This document shows positions 6,126 through 13,483 of a stretch of DNA of 23,973 bases, one piece after another. The stretch comes from an uncultured Faecalibacterium sp. (lineage in GTDB: Bacteria > Bacillota > Clostridia > Oscillospirales > Ruminococcaceae): NCBI GenBank assembly GCA_934512105.1, contig CAKSWQ010000032.1, positions 1 to 23,973 of the forward strand, given 5' to 3'. The position numbers were made by a program, and so were the translations under genes. The notes under the pieces were generated by a model that saw only the letters and a list, made by a program, of their open reading frames with translations, searched no databases and was not told the origin of the DNA. Each line of letters starts with the position of its first letter. Positions within the stretch are counted from its first letter, which is position 1.

Positions 6126-7436
6126 ATGAAGTTTATGCTGACCGCTGTTACTGGAATCAACTGGGGCGATGAGGGCAAGGGCCGCGTCATCGACCTGCTG
6201 GCCGAAAATGCCGATATCGTTGCGCGCTATCAGGGCGGCAACAATGCCGGCCATACCGTTGTGACCGAGAAGGGCAAGTTCATCCTGAATCTGCTGCCCT
6301 CCGGCATCCTGCACCCGGAGGTGACCTGCGTACTGGGCACCGGCATGGTGATCGACCTTGAGCATCTGGCCGGGGAGATGGAAGCCATCGAGGCGCGCGG
6401 CGTAAAGGTGGAGCCGGAGAACCTGAAACTCTCTGATAAAGCGACTATCTCCATGCCGTGGCACAAGGTACAGGACGGGCTGGAAGAGGACCGCCTTGCC
6501 AAAAAGGGCAGCGCGTTCGGCTCTACCCGGCGCGGCATTGCCTACGCGTACAGCGACAAGTACCGCAAAAAGACCCTGCGTCTGGGCGACCTTTTGCATC
6601 TGGACGAAGAGCGCACCCAAAACCGTCTGCACATGATCCTGGACGCCAAAAACATGGAACTGGCAGGCTGCTACCATCAGGAGCCCATGAGCTACGATGC
6701 CCTGCTGAACTGGTGCAGACAGCAGGCCGCGTACTTTGCGCCCTTCATCTGTGATGTGGGTGCCTTTTTGCAGCAGGCGCACGACAGCGGCAAGCGTATC
6801 GTGCTGGAGGCGCAGCTGGGCGCGATGCGGGATATCGACTATGGCATCTTCCCGTTCACTTCCAGCTCCAATACGCTGGCGGCCTACGCGCCGCTGGGTG
6901 CGGGCATCCCCAACTGCAAGCTGGACCATGTGGTGGGTGTGCTGAAGGCCTACTCCACCTGTGTGGGCGCTGGCCCCTTTGCGGCAGAGAACGCAATGGG
7001 CGAGGCGTGGAACGAAAAGCTGCGCAAGGCAGGCGGCGAGTACGGCGCGGCCACCGGCCGTCCCCGCCGGGTGGGCCCCTTTGACTGCGTTGCCAGCCGC
7101 TACGGCCTGAACTGTCAGGGTGCGGATAAGATCGCCCTGACCAAGCTGGACGTGCTGAGCAGCATGAAACAGATCCCGGTCATCACCGGTTACAAGCTGG
7201 ACGGTGTGGAGGTCCCCCGCTTCGACACTCTGTCCGACCTTGACCGTGTGCAGCCGGTGGTCACGCTGCTGCCGGGCTGGAACAAGGATATCTCCGGCTG
7301 CAAGAGCTGGGCAGAGCTGCCCAAGGAAGCCAAGGCCTATGTGGAGTTCCTTGAAAAGCAGCTGGGGCACGAGATCCAGTTTGTTTCCACCGGCGCAGAG
7401 CGCGAAAAGTTTGTGCTGAAGGGAGAATGGCTGTGA
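6126..7436 (+). CDS. purA: Adenylosuccinate synthetase
   Basis: Catalyses GTP-dependent ligation of IMP and L-aspartate, the first committed step to AMP. NWGDEGKGR near the N terminus holds the P-loop-like GTP site with catalytic Asp15, and QGGNNAGHTVV holds catalytic His43 (numbered from ATG 6126). GSTRRGIAYAYSDK is the IMP-binding region, and TGRPRRVGPFDCVASRYGLN with LTKLDVLSS are the conserved C-terminal blocks. The 436-residue length is normal. ATG 6126 is 3 bases from AAGAAGG and ATG 6135 is 12 bases away; either may be used. The 3' end overlaps pyrB, so the two are cotranscribed. No other pur gene is adjacent. Confidence 0.97.
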   Translation: MKFMLTAVTGINWGDEGKGRVIDLLAENADIVARYQGGNNAGHTVVTEKGKFILNLLPSGILHPEVTCVLGTGMVIDLEHLAGEMEAIEARGVKVEPENLKLSDKATISMPWHKVQDGLEEDRLAKKGSAFGSTRRGIAYAYSDKYRKKTLRLGDLLHLDEERTQNRLHMILDAKNMELAGCYHQEPMSYDALLNWCRQQAAYFAPFICDVGAFLQQAHDSGKRIVLEAQLGAMRDIDYGIFPFTSSSNTLAAYAPLGAGIPNCKLDHVVGVLKAYSTCVGAGPFAAENAMGEAWNEKLRKAGGEYGAATGRPRRVGPFDCVASRYGLNCQGADKIALTKLDVLSSMKQIPVITGYKLDGVEVPRFDTLSDLDRVQPVVTLLPGWNKDISGCKSWAELPKEAKAYVEFLEKQLGHEIQFVSTGAEREKFVLKGEWL

Positions 7437-8383
7437 GACATTTTATTGAGCCCGGCAGCTTTTCTCTGGCCGAGCAGCTGGCACTGCTCGACCTTGCCGA
7501 CCGGATGGAGGCCGATCCCGCCCCCTACGCCCACCTGTGTGACGGCCGTATTCTCGCCACCTTATTCTACGAGCCCAGCACCCGCACCCGTCTTTCCTTC
7601 GAGTCGGCCATGCTGCGGCTGGGCGGCAAGACGCTGGGCTTTGCAGGGGCCCAGCTTTCCAGCGCCAGCAAGGGCGAAACCGTAGCTGATACCGCCCGCG
7701 TGGTGAGCAACTATGCAGACGTCATCGCTATGCGCCACCCCAAGGAGGGCGCACCGCTGCGGGCATCCATGTATGCGCGGGTGCCGGTCATCAATGCGGG
7801 CGATGGCGGCCACGCCCATCCCTCCCAGACCATGATCGACCTGATGACCATCCGCCAGCGCAAAGGGCGGCTGGATCATCTGACCATCGGCTTCTGCGGC
7901 GACCTCAAGTTCGGCCGGACGGTGCACTCCCTCACCGCCGCGCTGAGCCAGTTCGAGGGCAACCGGTTCGTGTTCATCTCGCCGGAGGAACTGCGCATCC
8001 CGCAGTACGTCAAGGACGAGACCCTGACCCCGCTGCACCAGAACTATAAAGAGACCGCCGACCTTGAAGCTGAGCTGCCCGGTCTGGACGTGCTGTACAT
8101 GACCCGCATCCAGAAGGAGCGCTTTTTCAACGAAGAGGACTATCTGCGGTTGAAAGGCTGTTATGCGCTGGACGAAAAGCTGTTGCAGCTGGCACCGCCC
8201 ACCATGCCGGTACTGCACCCGCTCCCCCGCATCGATGAGATCAAGCCGGATGTGGACAACGATCCCCGCGCCGCTTACTTCGATCAGGTACATAACGGTG
8301 TGTATATTCGCATGGCGATCATACTGGCAGTGTTGGGTATCCCCGACCCGCTGACCGGGAAAAAGGTGCTGGAAAGTATATAA
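7433..8383 (+). CDS. pyrB: Aspartate carbamoyltransferase catalytic chain
   Basis: Transfers the carbamoyl group of carbamoyl phosphate to L-aspartate in pyrimidine synthesis. FYEPSTRTRLSFE is the carbamoyl-phosphate signature, GDGGHAHPSQTMIDL the second phosphate/aspartate region, and HPLPRIDEI the aspartate-binding loop. Length (316-318) fits the catalytic chain; no pyrI regulatory chain follows. GTG 7433 is preferred because GGGAG at 7421-7425 is 7 bases upstream and the start gives a 4-base GTGA overlap with the purA stop; ATG 7427 lies only 1 base from that site. Both starts share one frame. A strong terminator follows directly. Confidence 0.96.
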   Translation: MRHFIEPGSFSLAEQLALLDLADRMEADPAPYAHLCDGRILATLFYEPSTRTRLSFESAMLRLGGKTLGFAGAQLSSASKGETVADTARVVSNYADVIAMRHPKEGAPLRASMYARVPVINAGDGGHAHPSQTMIDLMTIRQRKGRLDHLTIGFCGDLKFGRTVHSLTAALSQFEGNRFVFISPEELRIPQYVKDETLTPLHQNYKETADLEAELPGLDVLYMTRIQKERFFNEEDYLRLKGCYALDEKLLQLAPPTMPVLHPLPRIDEIKPDVDNDPRAAYFDQVHNGVYIRMAIILAVLGIPDPLTGKKVLESI

Positions 8384-8388
8384 GTTGG

Positions 8389-8432
8389 AAAACAGGGCTG
8401 CTGCACGAGGTTTTGTGCAGCAGCCCTGTTTT
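8389..8432. terminator. 18-bp perfect terminator after pyrB
   Basis: Arms 8389-8406 and 8415-8432 are exactly complementary (core GGGCTGCTGCAC) around an 8-base loop, flanked by A and T runs so it works in both directions. It probably also serves the small minus-strand gene ending at 8469. The core recurs in the lysR terminator. Confidence 0.92.
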
Positions 8433-8468
8433 TGCGTCTGGTGATTCCTGAAATAAAAATTCTTCCCG

Positions 8469-8651
8469 CTACCGCCGGAGCGGCGGGTCCGGCATAAAGA
8501 TCATGGTGCCCCGGGCGGAAAAAAGCAGCTGCGGCATCATGCAGCTGTACCCCAGCCACAGCACCGCCAGAATGCACAGCACTAAAAGCACCCGGCGCAA
8601 AAGCACCGGACGCCGGGCGGGGGAATGTCGTTTTCTGCGGTCTCGCTGCAT
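8469..8651 (-). CDS. Small single-pass membrane protein, unknown function
   Basis: Sixty residues: a strongly basic N terminus (MQRDRRKRHSPARRPVLLRR), one hydrophobic segment at about residues 21-38 (VLLVLCILAVLWLGYSCM), then a short tail ending in PDPPLRR. The charge pattern predicts an inward-facing N terminus. AAAGGAGG lies 9 bases before ATG 8651, the best ribosome binding site in this part of the window, which is the main reason to believe the gene. It is divergent from rnz by 113 bases and converges on the pyrB terminator. I recognise no family. Its position next to tRNA-processing genes gives no clear functional hint. Confidence 0.6.
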   Translation of the reverse strand: MQRDRRKRHSPARRPVLLRRVLLVLCILAVLWLGYSCMMPQLLFSARGTMIFMPDPPLRR

Positions 8652-8706
8652 AGGCTGCGCCCTCCTTTTTCAAGGCTCTGCCCAGCTTATGCCGCAGCAG
8701 AAAGAA

Positions 8707-8735
8707 TTGTGCACCGGCGGGGTTTGTGGTAAGAT
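8707..8735 (+). promoter_or_regulatory. Candidate promoter of rnz-cca
   Basis: TTGTGC (8707-8712), 17 bases, TAAGAT (8730-8735), 29 bases before the rnz start. Moderate match to consensus. Confidence 0.5.
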
Positions 8736-8764
8736 AACAGGGAAGAACCACGGAGGAACTGCTT

Positions 8765-9703
8765 ATGCTGACCATTACACTGCTGGGCACGGCTGCCACC
8801 ATGCCGCTGCCGGAGCGCGCTCTGACCGCCGCTGTGGCGGAGTGCGGCGGGCACAGCCTGCTGCTGGACTGCGGCGAGGGTACCCAGACCGCCGCCCGCC
8901 GCGCCGGGGTGAACCTGATGCGTGCGGATGCCATCTGCCTGACCCACTACCACGGGGACCATATCTTTGGCCTGCCCGGGCTTTTGCAGACCCTTGGGGC
9001 GCAGGGACGCACCCGCCCGCTGACCCTGCTGGGGCCGGAGGGGCTTTTGGAGGTCTGGCGGGCGGTGTATGCCCTGACCGGGCCTTTGCCCTATGTGGTA
9101 AAGCCGCTGGTCTGCCGCTCCGGACAGCCGGTGGCGCTGGATGCCCTTTCGGATGGATGGCCCGCCGGGGCAGCGCTGCTGCCGGTGGCTACCAAGCACC
9201 GGGTGCGCAGTCTGGGTTACCGGCTGGAGCTGCCCCGGGCGGGCAGATTCGACCCGGAAAAGGCGCGGGCGTTGGGCGTGCCGGTGACCCAGTGGCGGCT
9301 TTTGCAGCGGGGACAGGCCGTGCAGCTGGCAGAGCGCACGGTGCAGCCCGCCGAGGTGCTGGGCGCGCCCCGCAAGGGGCTGCGGTTCGTCTTTTCCGGC
9401 GACAGTGCGCCCTGCCCGGCGCTGGAGCAGGCAGCGCAGGGGGCAGACCTGCTGCTTTGCGATGCCACCTATGCCCTGCCGGAGCAGCAGGAGCAGGCCG
9501 CGCAGTGGGGGCACAGCACCTTTGGACAGAGCGCGGCGCTGGCGGCAAAGGCCGGGGCAAAGCGGCTGTGGCTGGTGCACTATTCCCCCATGATCACCGA
9601 CCCGGAGGAGCAGCTTGCACAGGCGCAGAGCCTGTTCCCGGCGACAGAATGCGGCTTTGACGGCAAACGCATCACCCTGCATTACGAGGAGAACGAGGAA
9701 TGA
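8765..9703 (+). CDS. rnz: Ribonuclease Z
   Basis: Endonuclease that removes 3' trailers from tRNA precursors. The metallo-beta-lactamase motif THYHGDH places zinc ligands His61, His63, Asp65 and His66. Other ligands fit TKHRVRSLGY (His near 140), FSGDSAPC (Asp) and LVHYSP (His). The insert between residues 150 and 200 corresponds to the tRNA-binding flexible arm region. At 312 residues it is of ordinary short-form length. CGGAGG precedes ATG 8765. Its stop overlaps the cca start by 4 bases (ATGA), coupling trailer removal to CCA addition in one transcript. Confidence 0.95.
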   Translation: MLTITLLGTAATMPLPERALTAAVAECGGHSLLLDCGEGTQTAARRAGVNLMRADAICLTHYHGDHIFGLPGLLQTLGAQGRTRPLTLLGPEGLLEVWRAVYALTGPLPYVVKPLVCRSGQPVALDALSDGWPAGAALLPVATKHRVRSLGYRLELPRAGRFDPEKARALGVPVTQWRLLQRGQAVQLAERTVQPAEVLGAPRKGLRFVFSGDSAPCPALEQAAQGADLLLCDATYALPEQQEQAAQWGHSTFGQSAALAAKAGAKRLWLVHYSPMITDPEEQLAQAQSLFPATECGFDGKRITLHYEENEE

Positions 9704-11022
9704 AGCTGACACTTGACCCCGGGGCAGCTGCCCTGCTAAACGCCCTGCACGCGGCGGGCTACGCAGCCTATGCCGTGGGCGGCTGTGTGCGGGACAGTCT
9801 TTTGGGGCGCACCGCCCACGACTGGGACCTGTGCACCAGCGCCCTGCCGCAGCAGGTAATGGAACTGTTCGGGGCAGAGCAGTGCATCCCTACCGGTTTG
9901 CAGCACGGCACAGTCACCATCAAATACGGCGGGCAGCTGTACGAGACTACCACCTTCCGCACCGAGGGCAGCTATACCGATGGACGGCACCCGGACGAAG
10001 TGCAGTTCGTACCGGACGTGCGGGAGGATCTTGCCCGGCGGGATTTTACCATCAACGCCATGGCGTATAATGAAGCCGAGGGTCTGGTAGACCCCTTTGG
10101 CGGGCAAAAAGATCTGCAAAACGGTCTGCTGCGGGCGGTAGGTGAGCCGCAGCAGCGCTTTACCGAGGATGCGCTGCGCATTCTGAGACTGTACCGCTTT
10201 GCCGCAAGATTCGGCTTTGCGCTGGATGCAGCCACCGCCCGGGCGGCGCGGCAGCTGGCACCCCATTTGGATTGCATTTCTGCCGAGCGCATTCAGGAGG
10301 AGCTGGCAAAGCTGCTGGCTGCCCCGCAGCCGGGGGCATATCTGGAACCCGCCGTGCTGGCGGTGGTGCTGCCGGAGCTGACCCCGGCGGCGCTTGAAGC
10401 CGCAAGGCCGGTGGTGGATGCTTGCCCGGCAGGGGAGGAAAACCTGCCGGTGCGCTGGGCGGCGCTGCTGGGCGCTCTGGGCGAGGCCGACACCCGCCGG
10501 GTGCTCAAGCGGCTGCGCTGCTCCAACGCCTGCATCGAGGAGACCGCAGTATTGGTGCGGGAAACGGCAGGGGAGGGCGTGTGCAGAAGTTTCTCCGAGG
10601 ACCGTCCGCTGGGGTGGGACCCTGCTGCCGCAGGCAGTAGGGCGGGCGATGGAATGGCCCGACTCGTGTCCGAGGAGAAAGCTTCTGCACACCCCGGTGA
10701 CATCCACCTTCGGCAGCTTTTAGGGCGATACGGGCTGTGCACTGTGGAGCGGCTGTGTGCGCTGTGCGCGGCGCTGCACCCGCAGGCTGCCCCGGATTGC
10801 GCCCTTGCAGCGCAGCGGGCGCGGCAGCTGGAGGCCGACGGCGTATGCTGTCGGGTAAGCCAGCTGGCGGTGAACGGACGCGACCTGATGGCGGTGGGCA
10901 TCCCGGCAGGGCCTGCGCTGCGCCGGGTGCTGGAAGCGCTGCTGGACGGCGTGATATGCGCAGAATACCCCAACGAAAAACCGGCGCTGCTGGCTGCGGC
11001 GCAGAAAATTTCTGCGTCTTGA
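9700..11022 (+). CDS. cca: CCA tRNA nucleotidyltransferase with an in-frame palindromic insertion
   Basis: Class II nucleotidyltransferase that builds or repairs the tRNA 3' CCA end. AVGGCVRDSLLG (25-36), the metal-binding aspartates 41 and 43 in HDWDLCTS, RRDFTINAMAY and LRLYRFAARFGF are the head and neck motifs. Residues 294-331 (VCRSFSEDRPLGWDPAAAGS onward) match no family block and are encoded by a 114-base inverted-repeat element at 10579-10692 in the helical body/tail region. The reading frame continues through it, and the flanking sequence (IEETAVLVRE before, LRQLLGRYG after) joins naturally without it. Activity is probably kept because the catalytic head is untouched, but this is inference. 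Confidence 0.94.
   Translation: MKLTLDPGAAALLNALHAAGYAAYAVGGCVRDSLLGRTAHDWDLCTSALPQQVMELFGAEQCIPTGLQHGTVTIKYGGQLYETTTFRTEGSYTDGRHPDEVQFVPDVREDLARRDFTINAMAYNEAEGLVDPFGGQKDLQNGLLRAVGEPQQRFTEDALRILRLYRFAARFGFALDAATARAARQLAPHLDCISAERIQEELAKLLAAPQPGAYLEPAVLAVVLPELTPAALEAARPVVDACPAGEENLPVRWAALLGALGEADTRRVLKRLRCSNACIEETAVLVRETAGEGVCRSFSEDRPLGWDPAAAGSRAGDGMARLVSEEKASAHPGDIHLRQLLGRYGLCTVERLCALCAALHPQAAPDCALAAQRARQLEADGVCCRVSQLAVNGRDLMAVGIPAGPALRRVLEALLDGVICAEYPNEKPALLAAAQKISAS
10579..10692. repeat. 114-bp palindromic element inserted in cca
   Basis: Outer arms GTGTGCAGAAG (10579-10589) and CTTCTGCACAC (10682-10692) are exact. Next come TTTCTCC (10590-10596) with GGAGAAA (10674-10680), and an inner stem CCCTGCTGCC (10620-10629) with GGCAGTAGGG (10633-10642) closed by GCA. 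The whole forms one long imperfect hairpin. Its length is a multiple of three and its reading frame is open, so it adds 38 codons. It resembles a MITE or REP-like mobile palindrome adapted to coding regions. Confidence 0.8.
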
Positions 11023-11055
11023 CAAGCGGTTTGTGCTGCGGTAGTATTATACTAC
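11019..11055 (+). promoter_or_regulatory. mnmA promoter with overlapping palindrome
   Basis: TTGACA (11019-11024) overlaps the cca stop; 17 bases later comes TAGTAT (11042-11047). The -10 lies inside the inverted repeat GTAGTA-TTA-TACTAC (11041-11055), which could be an operator. So mnmA is independently transcribed as well as possibly read through from cca. Confidence 0.7.
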
Positions 11056-11090
11056 TGCTTTAGTATGTTGAATGCATTGAAGGAGAATCT

Positions 11091-12194
11091 ATGACCACTC
11101 AGAACCCTGCAAATCGTCCCCGCGCCCTCATTGCCATGAGCGGCGGCGTGGACAGCTCGGTGGCGGCTTGCCTGATGCAGCAGGCGGGCTACGACTGCAC
11201 CGGCATCACCATGCGGCTCACCCACAACGAAACGCTGGGGCAGTCCGGCTACCAGACCTGCTGCTCGGAAAAGGATATCGAGGACGCCGCCGAGGTGGCT
11301 TTTGCGCTGGATATGCCGTATCAGGTGCTGGATTTCACCGCAGACTTCCGCACACAGATCATTGAAAAATTCATCCGCGTCTACGAGGCGGGCGGTACTC
11401 CCAACCCCTGCATCGACTGCAATAAATATATGAAGTTCCGCCACCTGCTGGACTGGGCAGAGGAGCACGGCATGGAGTATGTGGTCACCGGCCACTACGC
11501 CCGGGTGGAGCAGGACGCAGAAACCGGCCGCTGGCTGCTGAAAAAGGGTTTGGACGAGGGCAAGGATCAGAGCTATGTGCTGTATAACCTCACGCAGGAG
11601 CAGCTGGCGCATATCCGTCTGCCGCTGGGTGCACTGCATAAGACCGAGGTGCGAAAGATCGCGCAGGAGCACAGCTTTATCAATGCCCAGAAGCACGACA
11701 GTCAGGATATCTGCTTTGTACCGGACGGCGACTATGCCCGCTTTATGGAGCAGTTTACCGGCAAGCACTACCCCGCCGGGGATTTTCTGGATCAGAGCGG
11801 CAAGGTGGTGGGCACCCACAGCGGCGCGGTGCGCTACACGCTGGGACAGCGCAAGGGGCTTGGCCTTGCGATGGGTGCGCCGGTGTACGTCTGCGGCAAG
11901 GATATGCAGGCCAATACCGTAACCGTCGGGCCGGAAAGCGAACTGTTTGACCGCATCGTCTACGCAGAGGATGTGAACTGGATCGCCATTCCGGCGCTGA
12001 CCGAGCCGCTGCGGGTCACCGCCCGCACCCGGTATCATCAGGCGGAGCAGCAGGCCACCGTTTACCCCGCAGAAAACGGTTTCCGGCTGGAATTTGACCA
12101 GCCCCAGCGTGCCCCCACCCCGGGGCAGGCTGCCGTGCTGTATCAGGGCGATGTGGTGCTGGGCGGCGGCACCATCACCCGCGTAGAAAAGTAA
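11091..12194 (+). CDS. mnmA: tRNA-specific 2-thiouridylase
   Basis: Thiolates U34 of tRNA Lys, Glu and Gln, using ATP and sulfur from a persulfide relay. The PP-loop SGGVDSS is at 17-23. The catalytic pair is Cys107 in NPCIDC and Cys208 in DSQDICF. TGHYARV and YTLGQRKGLG are family blocks, and the C-terminal beta-barrel follows. At 367 residues it is full length. AAGGAG precedes ATG 11091. The gene is followed after 10 bases by tcdA, another anticodon-loop tRNA modification gene, so the two are almost certainly one transcript. Confidence 0.97.
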   Translation: MTTQNPANRPRALIAMSGGVDSSVAACLMQQAGYDCTGITMRLTHNETLGQSGYQTCCSEKDIEDAAEVAFALDMPYQVLDFTADFRTQIIEKFIRVYEAGGTPNPCIDCNKYMKFRHLLDWAEEHGMEYVVTGHYARVEQDAETGRWLLKKGLDEGKDQSYVLYNLTQEQLAHIRLPLGALHKTEVRKIAQEHSFINAQKHDSQDICFVPDGDYARFMEQFTGKHYPAGDFLDQSGKVVGTHSGAVRYTLGQRKGLGLAMGAPVYVCGKDMQANTVTVGPESELFDRIVYAEDVNWIAIPALTEPLRVTARTRYHQAEQQATVYPAENGFRLEFDQPQRAPTPGQAAVLYQGDVVLGGGTITRVEK

Positions 12195-12204
12195 GGAGAA
12201 CAAA

Positions 12205-12975
12205 ATGCAGGATCAGTATTCCCGCACCCAGTTGCTGCTGGGTGCAGAGGCTATGGAAAAGCTGCACCACGCCCGGGTGGCAGTGTTTGGCATCGGCGGC
12301 GTGGGCGGCTATACGGTGGAGGCGCTGGCACGCAGCGGCGTGGGCGCACTGGATCTGATCGACGACGATAAGGTCTGCCTGACCAACCTCAACCGTCAGA
12401 TCATTGCCACCCGCAGCACGGTGGGACAGTATAAGGTGGATGTGGCGGAACAGCGCATCCACGATATCGACCCCAACATCAAGGTGACCACCCACCGGTG
12501 CTTCTTTGGCCCGGAGACGCAGGACGATTTCGATTTTACCCAGTATGACTATGTGGTGGACGCCATCGACACCGTTACCGGCAAGCTGGCGCTGGTGATG
12601 AAGTGCAAGGAGGCGGGCACCCCCATCATCTGCTCCATGGGCGCAGGCAACAAGATGGACCCCACCCGCTTTGAGGTGACCGACATCTACAAGACCTCGG
12701 TCTGCCCGCTGGCCAAGGTGATGCGGATCGAGTGCCGCAAGCGCAAGATCAAGCACCTGAAGGTGGTCTACTCCAAAGAGCCTGCCATGACCCCCATCGA
12801 GGATGACTCCATCAGCTGCAAGTACCACTGTATATGTCCCCCGGGCACCCAGCGCAAGTGCACCGCGCGGCGCACCGTGCCGGGCTCCAATGCCTTTGTG
12901 CCCTCGGTGGCCGGTCTGATCATCGGCGGCGAGGTCGTCAAAGACCTTGTGGGCTTTGTACCGCTGAAGGGATAA
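12205..12975 (+). CDS. tcdA: tRNA threonylcarbamoyladenosine dehydratase (ThiF/E1-like)
   Basis: ATP-dependent enzyme that cyclises t6A37 to ct6A in tRNA. GIGGVGGYTVEALARSG (29 onward) is the nucleotide-binding Rossmann loop, LIDDDKVCLTNLNRQI is the E1-type adenylation motif, and TSVCPLAKVMR with MTPIEDDS are characteristic of the TcdA/CsdL branch rather than ThiF or MoeB. The CxC pair typical of MoeB zinc sites is not conserved. Length is 256. AAGGAG lies 6 bases upstream of ATG 12205. It closes a run of four genes for tRNA 3' maturation and anticodon-loop modification. Confidence 0.92.
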   Translation: MQDQYSRTQLLLGAEAMEKLHHARVAVFGIGGVGGYTVEALARSGVGALDLIDDDKVCLTNLNRQIIATRSTVGQYKVDVAEQRIHDIDPNIKVTTHRCFFGPETQDDFDFTQYDYVVDAIDTVTGKLALVMKCKEAGTPIICSMGAGNKMDPTRFEVTDIYKTSVCPLAKVMRIECRKRKIKHLKVVYSKEPAMTPIEDDSISCKYHCICPPGTQRKCTARRTVPGSNAFVPSVAGLIIGGEVVKDLVGFVPLKG

Positions 12976-12982
12976 AACAGAC

Positions 12983-13000
12983 CGCAGCTTCCTTGCTGCG
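12983..13000 (+). terminator. Small hairpin after tcdA
   Basis: CGCAGC-TTCCTT-GCTGCG lies 8 bases after the tcdA stop, directly before the composite repeat. There is no T run, so termination more likely occurs at the hairpin at 13069-13104. Confidence 0.4.
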
Positions 13001-13003
13001 TGG

Positions 13004-13120
13004 GACGATTTGGAATGCGCTCCGCGTTCGCTCTGCGCATAAGCTAAGGAACTATTATTTTATATTTCGGGGTTCAGAAACGCCTGCGGGCGTTTCTGAA
13101 CCCCATTTTCACAGGTGGGG
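13004..13120 (+). repeat. Two-hairpin composite repeat, copy 2
   Basis: The box GACGATTTGGAATGCGC opens the element, closing ATGCGC against GCGCAT (13035-13040). After an AT-rich spacer, a 16-bp perfect stem (13069-13084 with 13089-13104) closes a TGCG loop, followed by ATTTTCACAGGTGGGG. The second hairpin starts 65 bases from the box, as in the 21387 copy. It can also terminate tcdA. Confidence 0.8.
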
Positions 13121-13140
13121 TCGTAACGGTGAACGGCAGT

Positions 13141-13173
13141 TGCAGCGCCGCTTTCTGCGAAAGCGCGGCGCTG
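13141..13173. repeat. GC-rich hairpin between the two repeat elements
   Basis: GCAGCGCCGC and GCGGCGCTGC pair around a loop containing TTTC-TGC-GAAA. It stands between the composite repeat and the palindromic element at 13208 and is not present in the second composite region. Confidence 0.55.
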
Positions 13174-13207
13174 CGGGAATACCCCTTCCGTCTTGCCGCT
13201 TCGCGTC

Positions 13208-13322
13208 AAGCCACCTTCCCCAAGGGGACGGCTTTTGGCGGTGGCGGGAAAGTTTTCGGCATAGCGTAAAGGCGTCCCCTTGGGGGAGCTGGCGAACGTA
13301 GTGAGCCTGAGGGGGGTGGCTT
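13208..13322. repeat. MITE-like palindromic element, copy A
   Basis: AAGCCACC (13208-13215) pairs with GGTGGCTT (13315-13322), and CCCCAAGGGGACG (13218-13230) with CGTCCCCTTGGGG (13273-13285). The core GGGAAAGTTTTCGGCATAGC and the right arm CTGGCGAACGTAGTGAGCCT resemble copy B at 21505. No coding frame is evident. A T run follows, so it can also terminate transcription. Confidence 0.75.
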
Positions 13323-13354
13323 TTTTACGCGCTGCAGCGTTCCATAACATAAAA

Positions 13355-13439
13355 TTGCAACCAATTTGCAATTTGGTATTGCAATTGGGAAGCATATCGT
13401 GTATAATCATCCCTGCACGAAAATGCAAGCTGATTGCAA
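13355..13439 (+). promoter_or_regulatory. Exporter promoter embedded in a TTGCAA operator array
   Basis: The -35 TTGCAA (13379-13384) and -10 TATAAT (13402-13407, with an upstream TG) are 17 bases apart. TTGCAA also occurs at 13355 and 13366 (11-base period) upstream, and ATGCAA at 13423 with TTGCAA at 13434 (again 11) downstream of the start. Two half-site pairs WTGCAA-N5-TTGCAA thus bracket the promoter, as expected for a repressor, plausibly metal-responsive given the gene. Confidence 0.7.
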
Positions 13440-13483
13440 ATTGTTGAGAGACGACCCCCTGCGGGTCTTTGGAGCGATTATTT

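Noticed and set aside
5922..7370. 482-codon minus-strand frame antisense to purA
   Set aside because: PurA on the plus strand has all active-site motifs; the antisense product resembles no family.
11052..12203. 383-codon minus-strand frame antisense to mnmA
   Set aside because: A shadow of the MnmA gene; no ribosome binding site or family resemblance.
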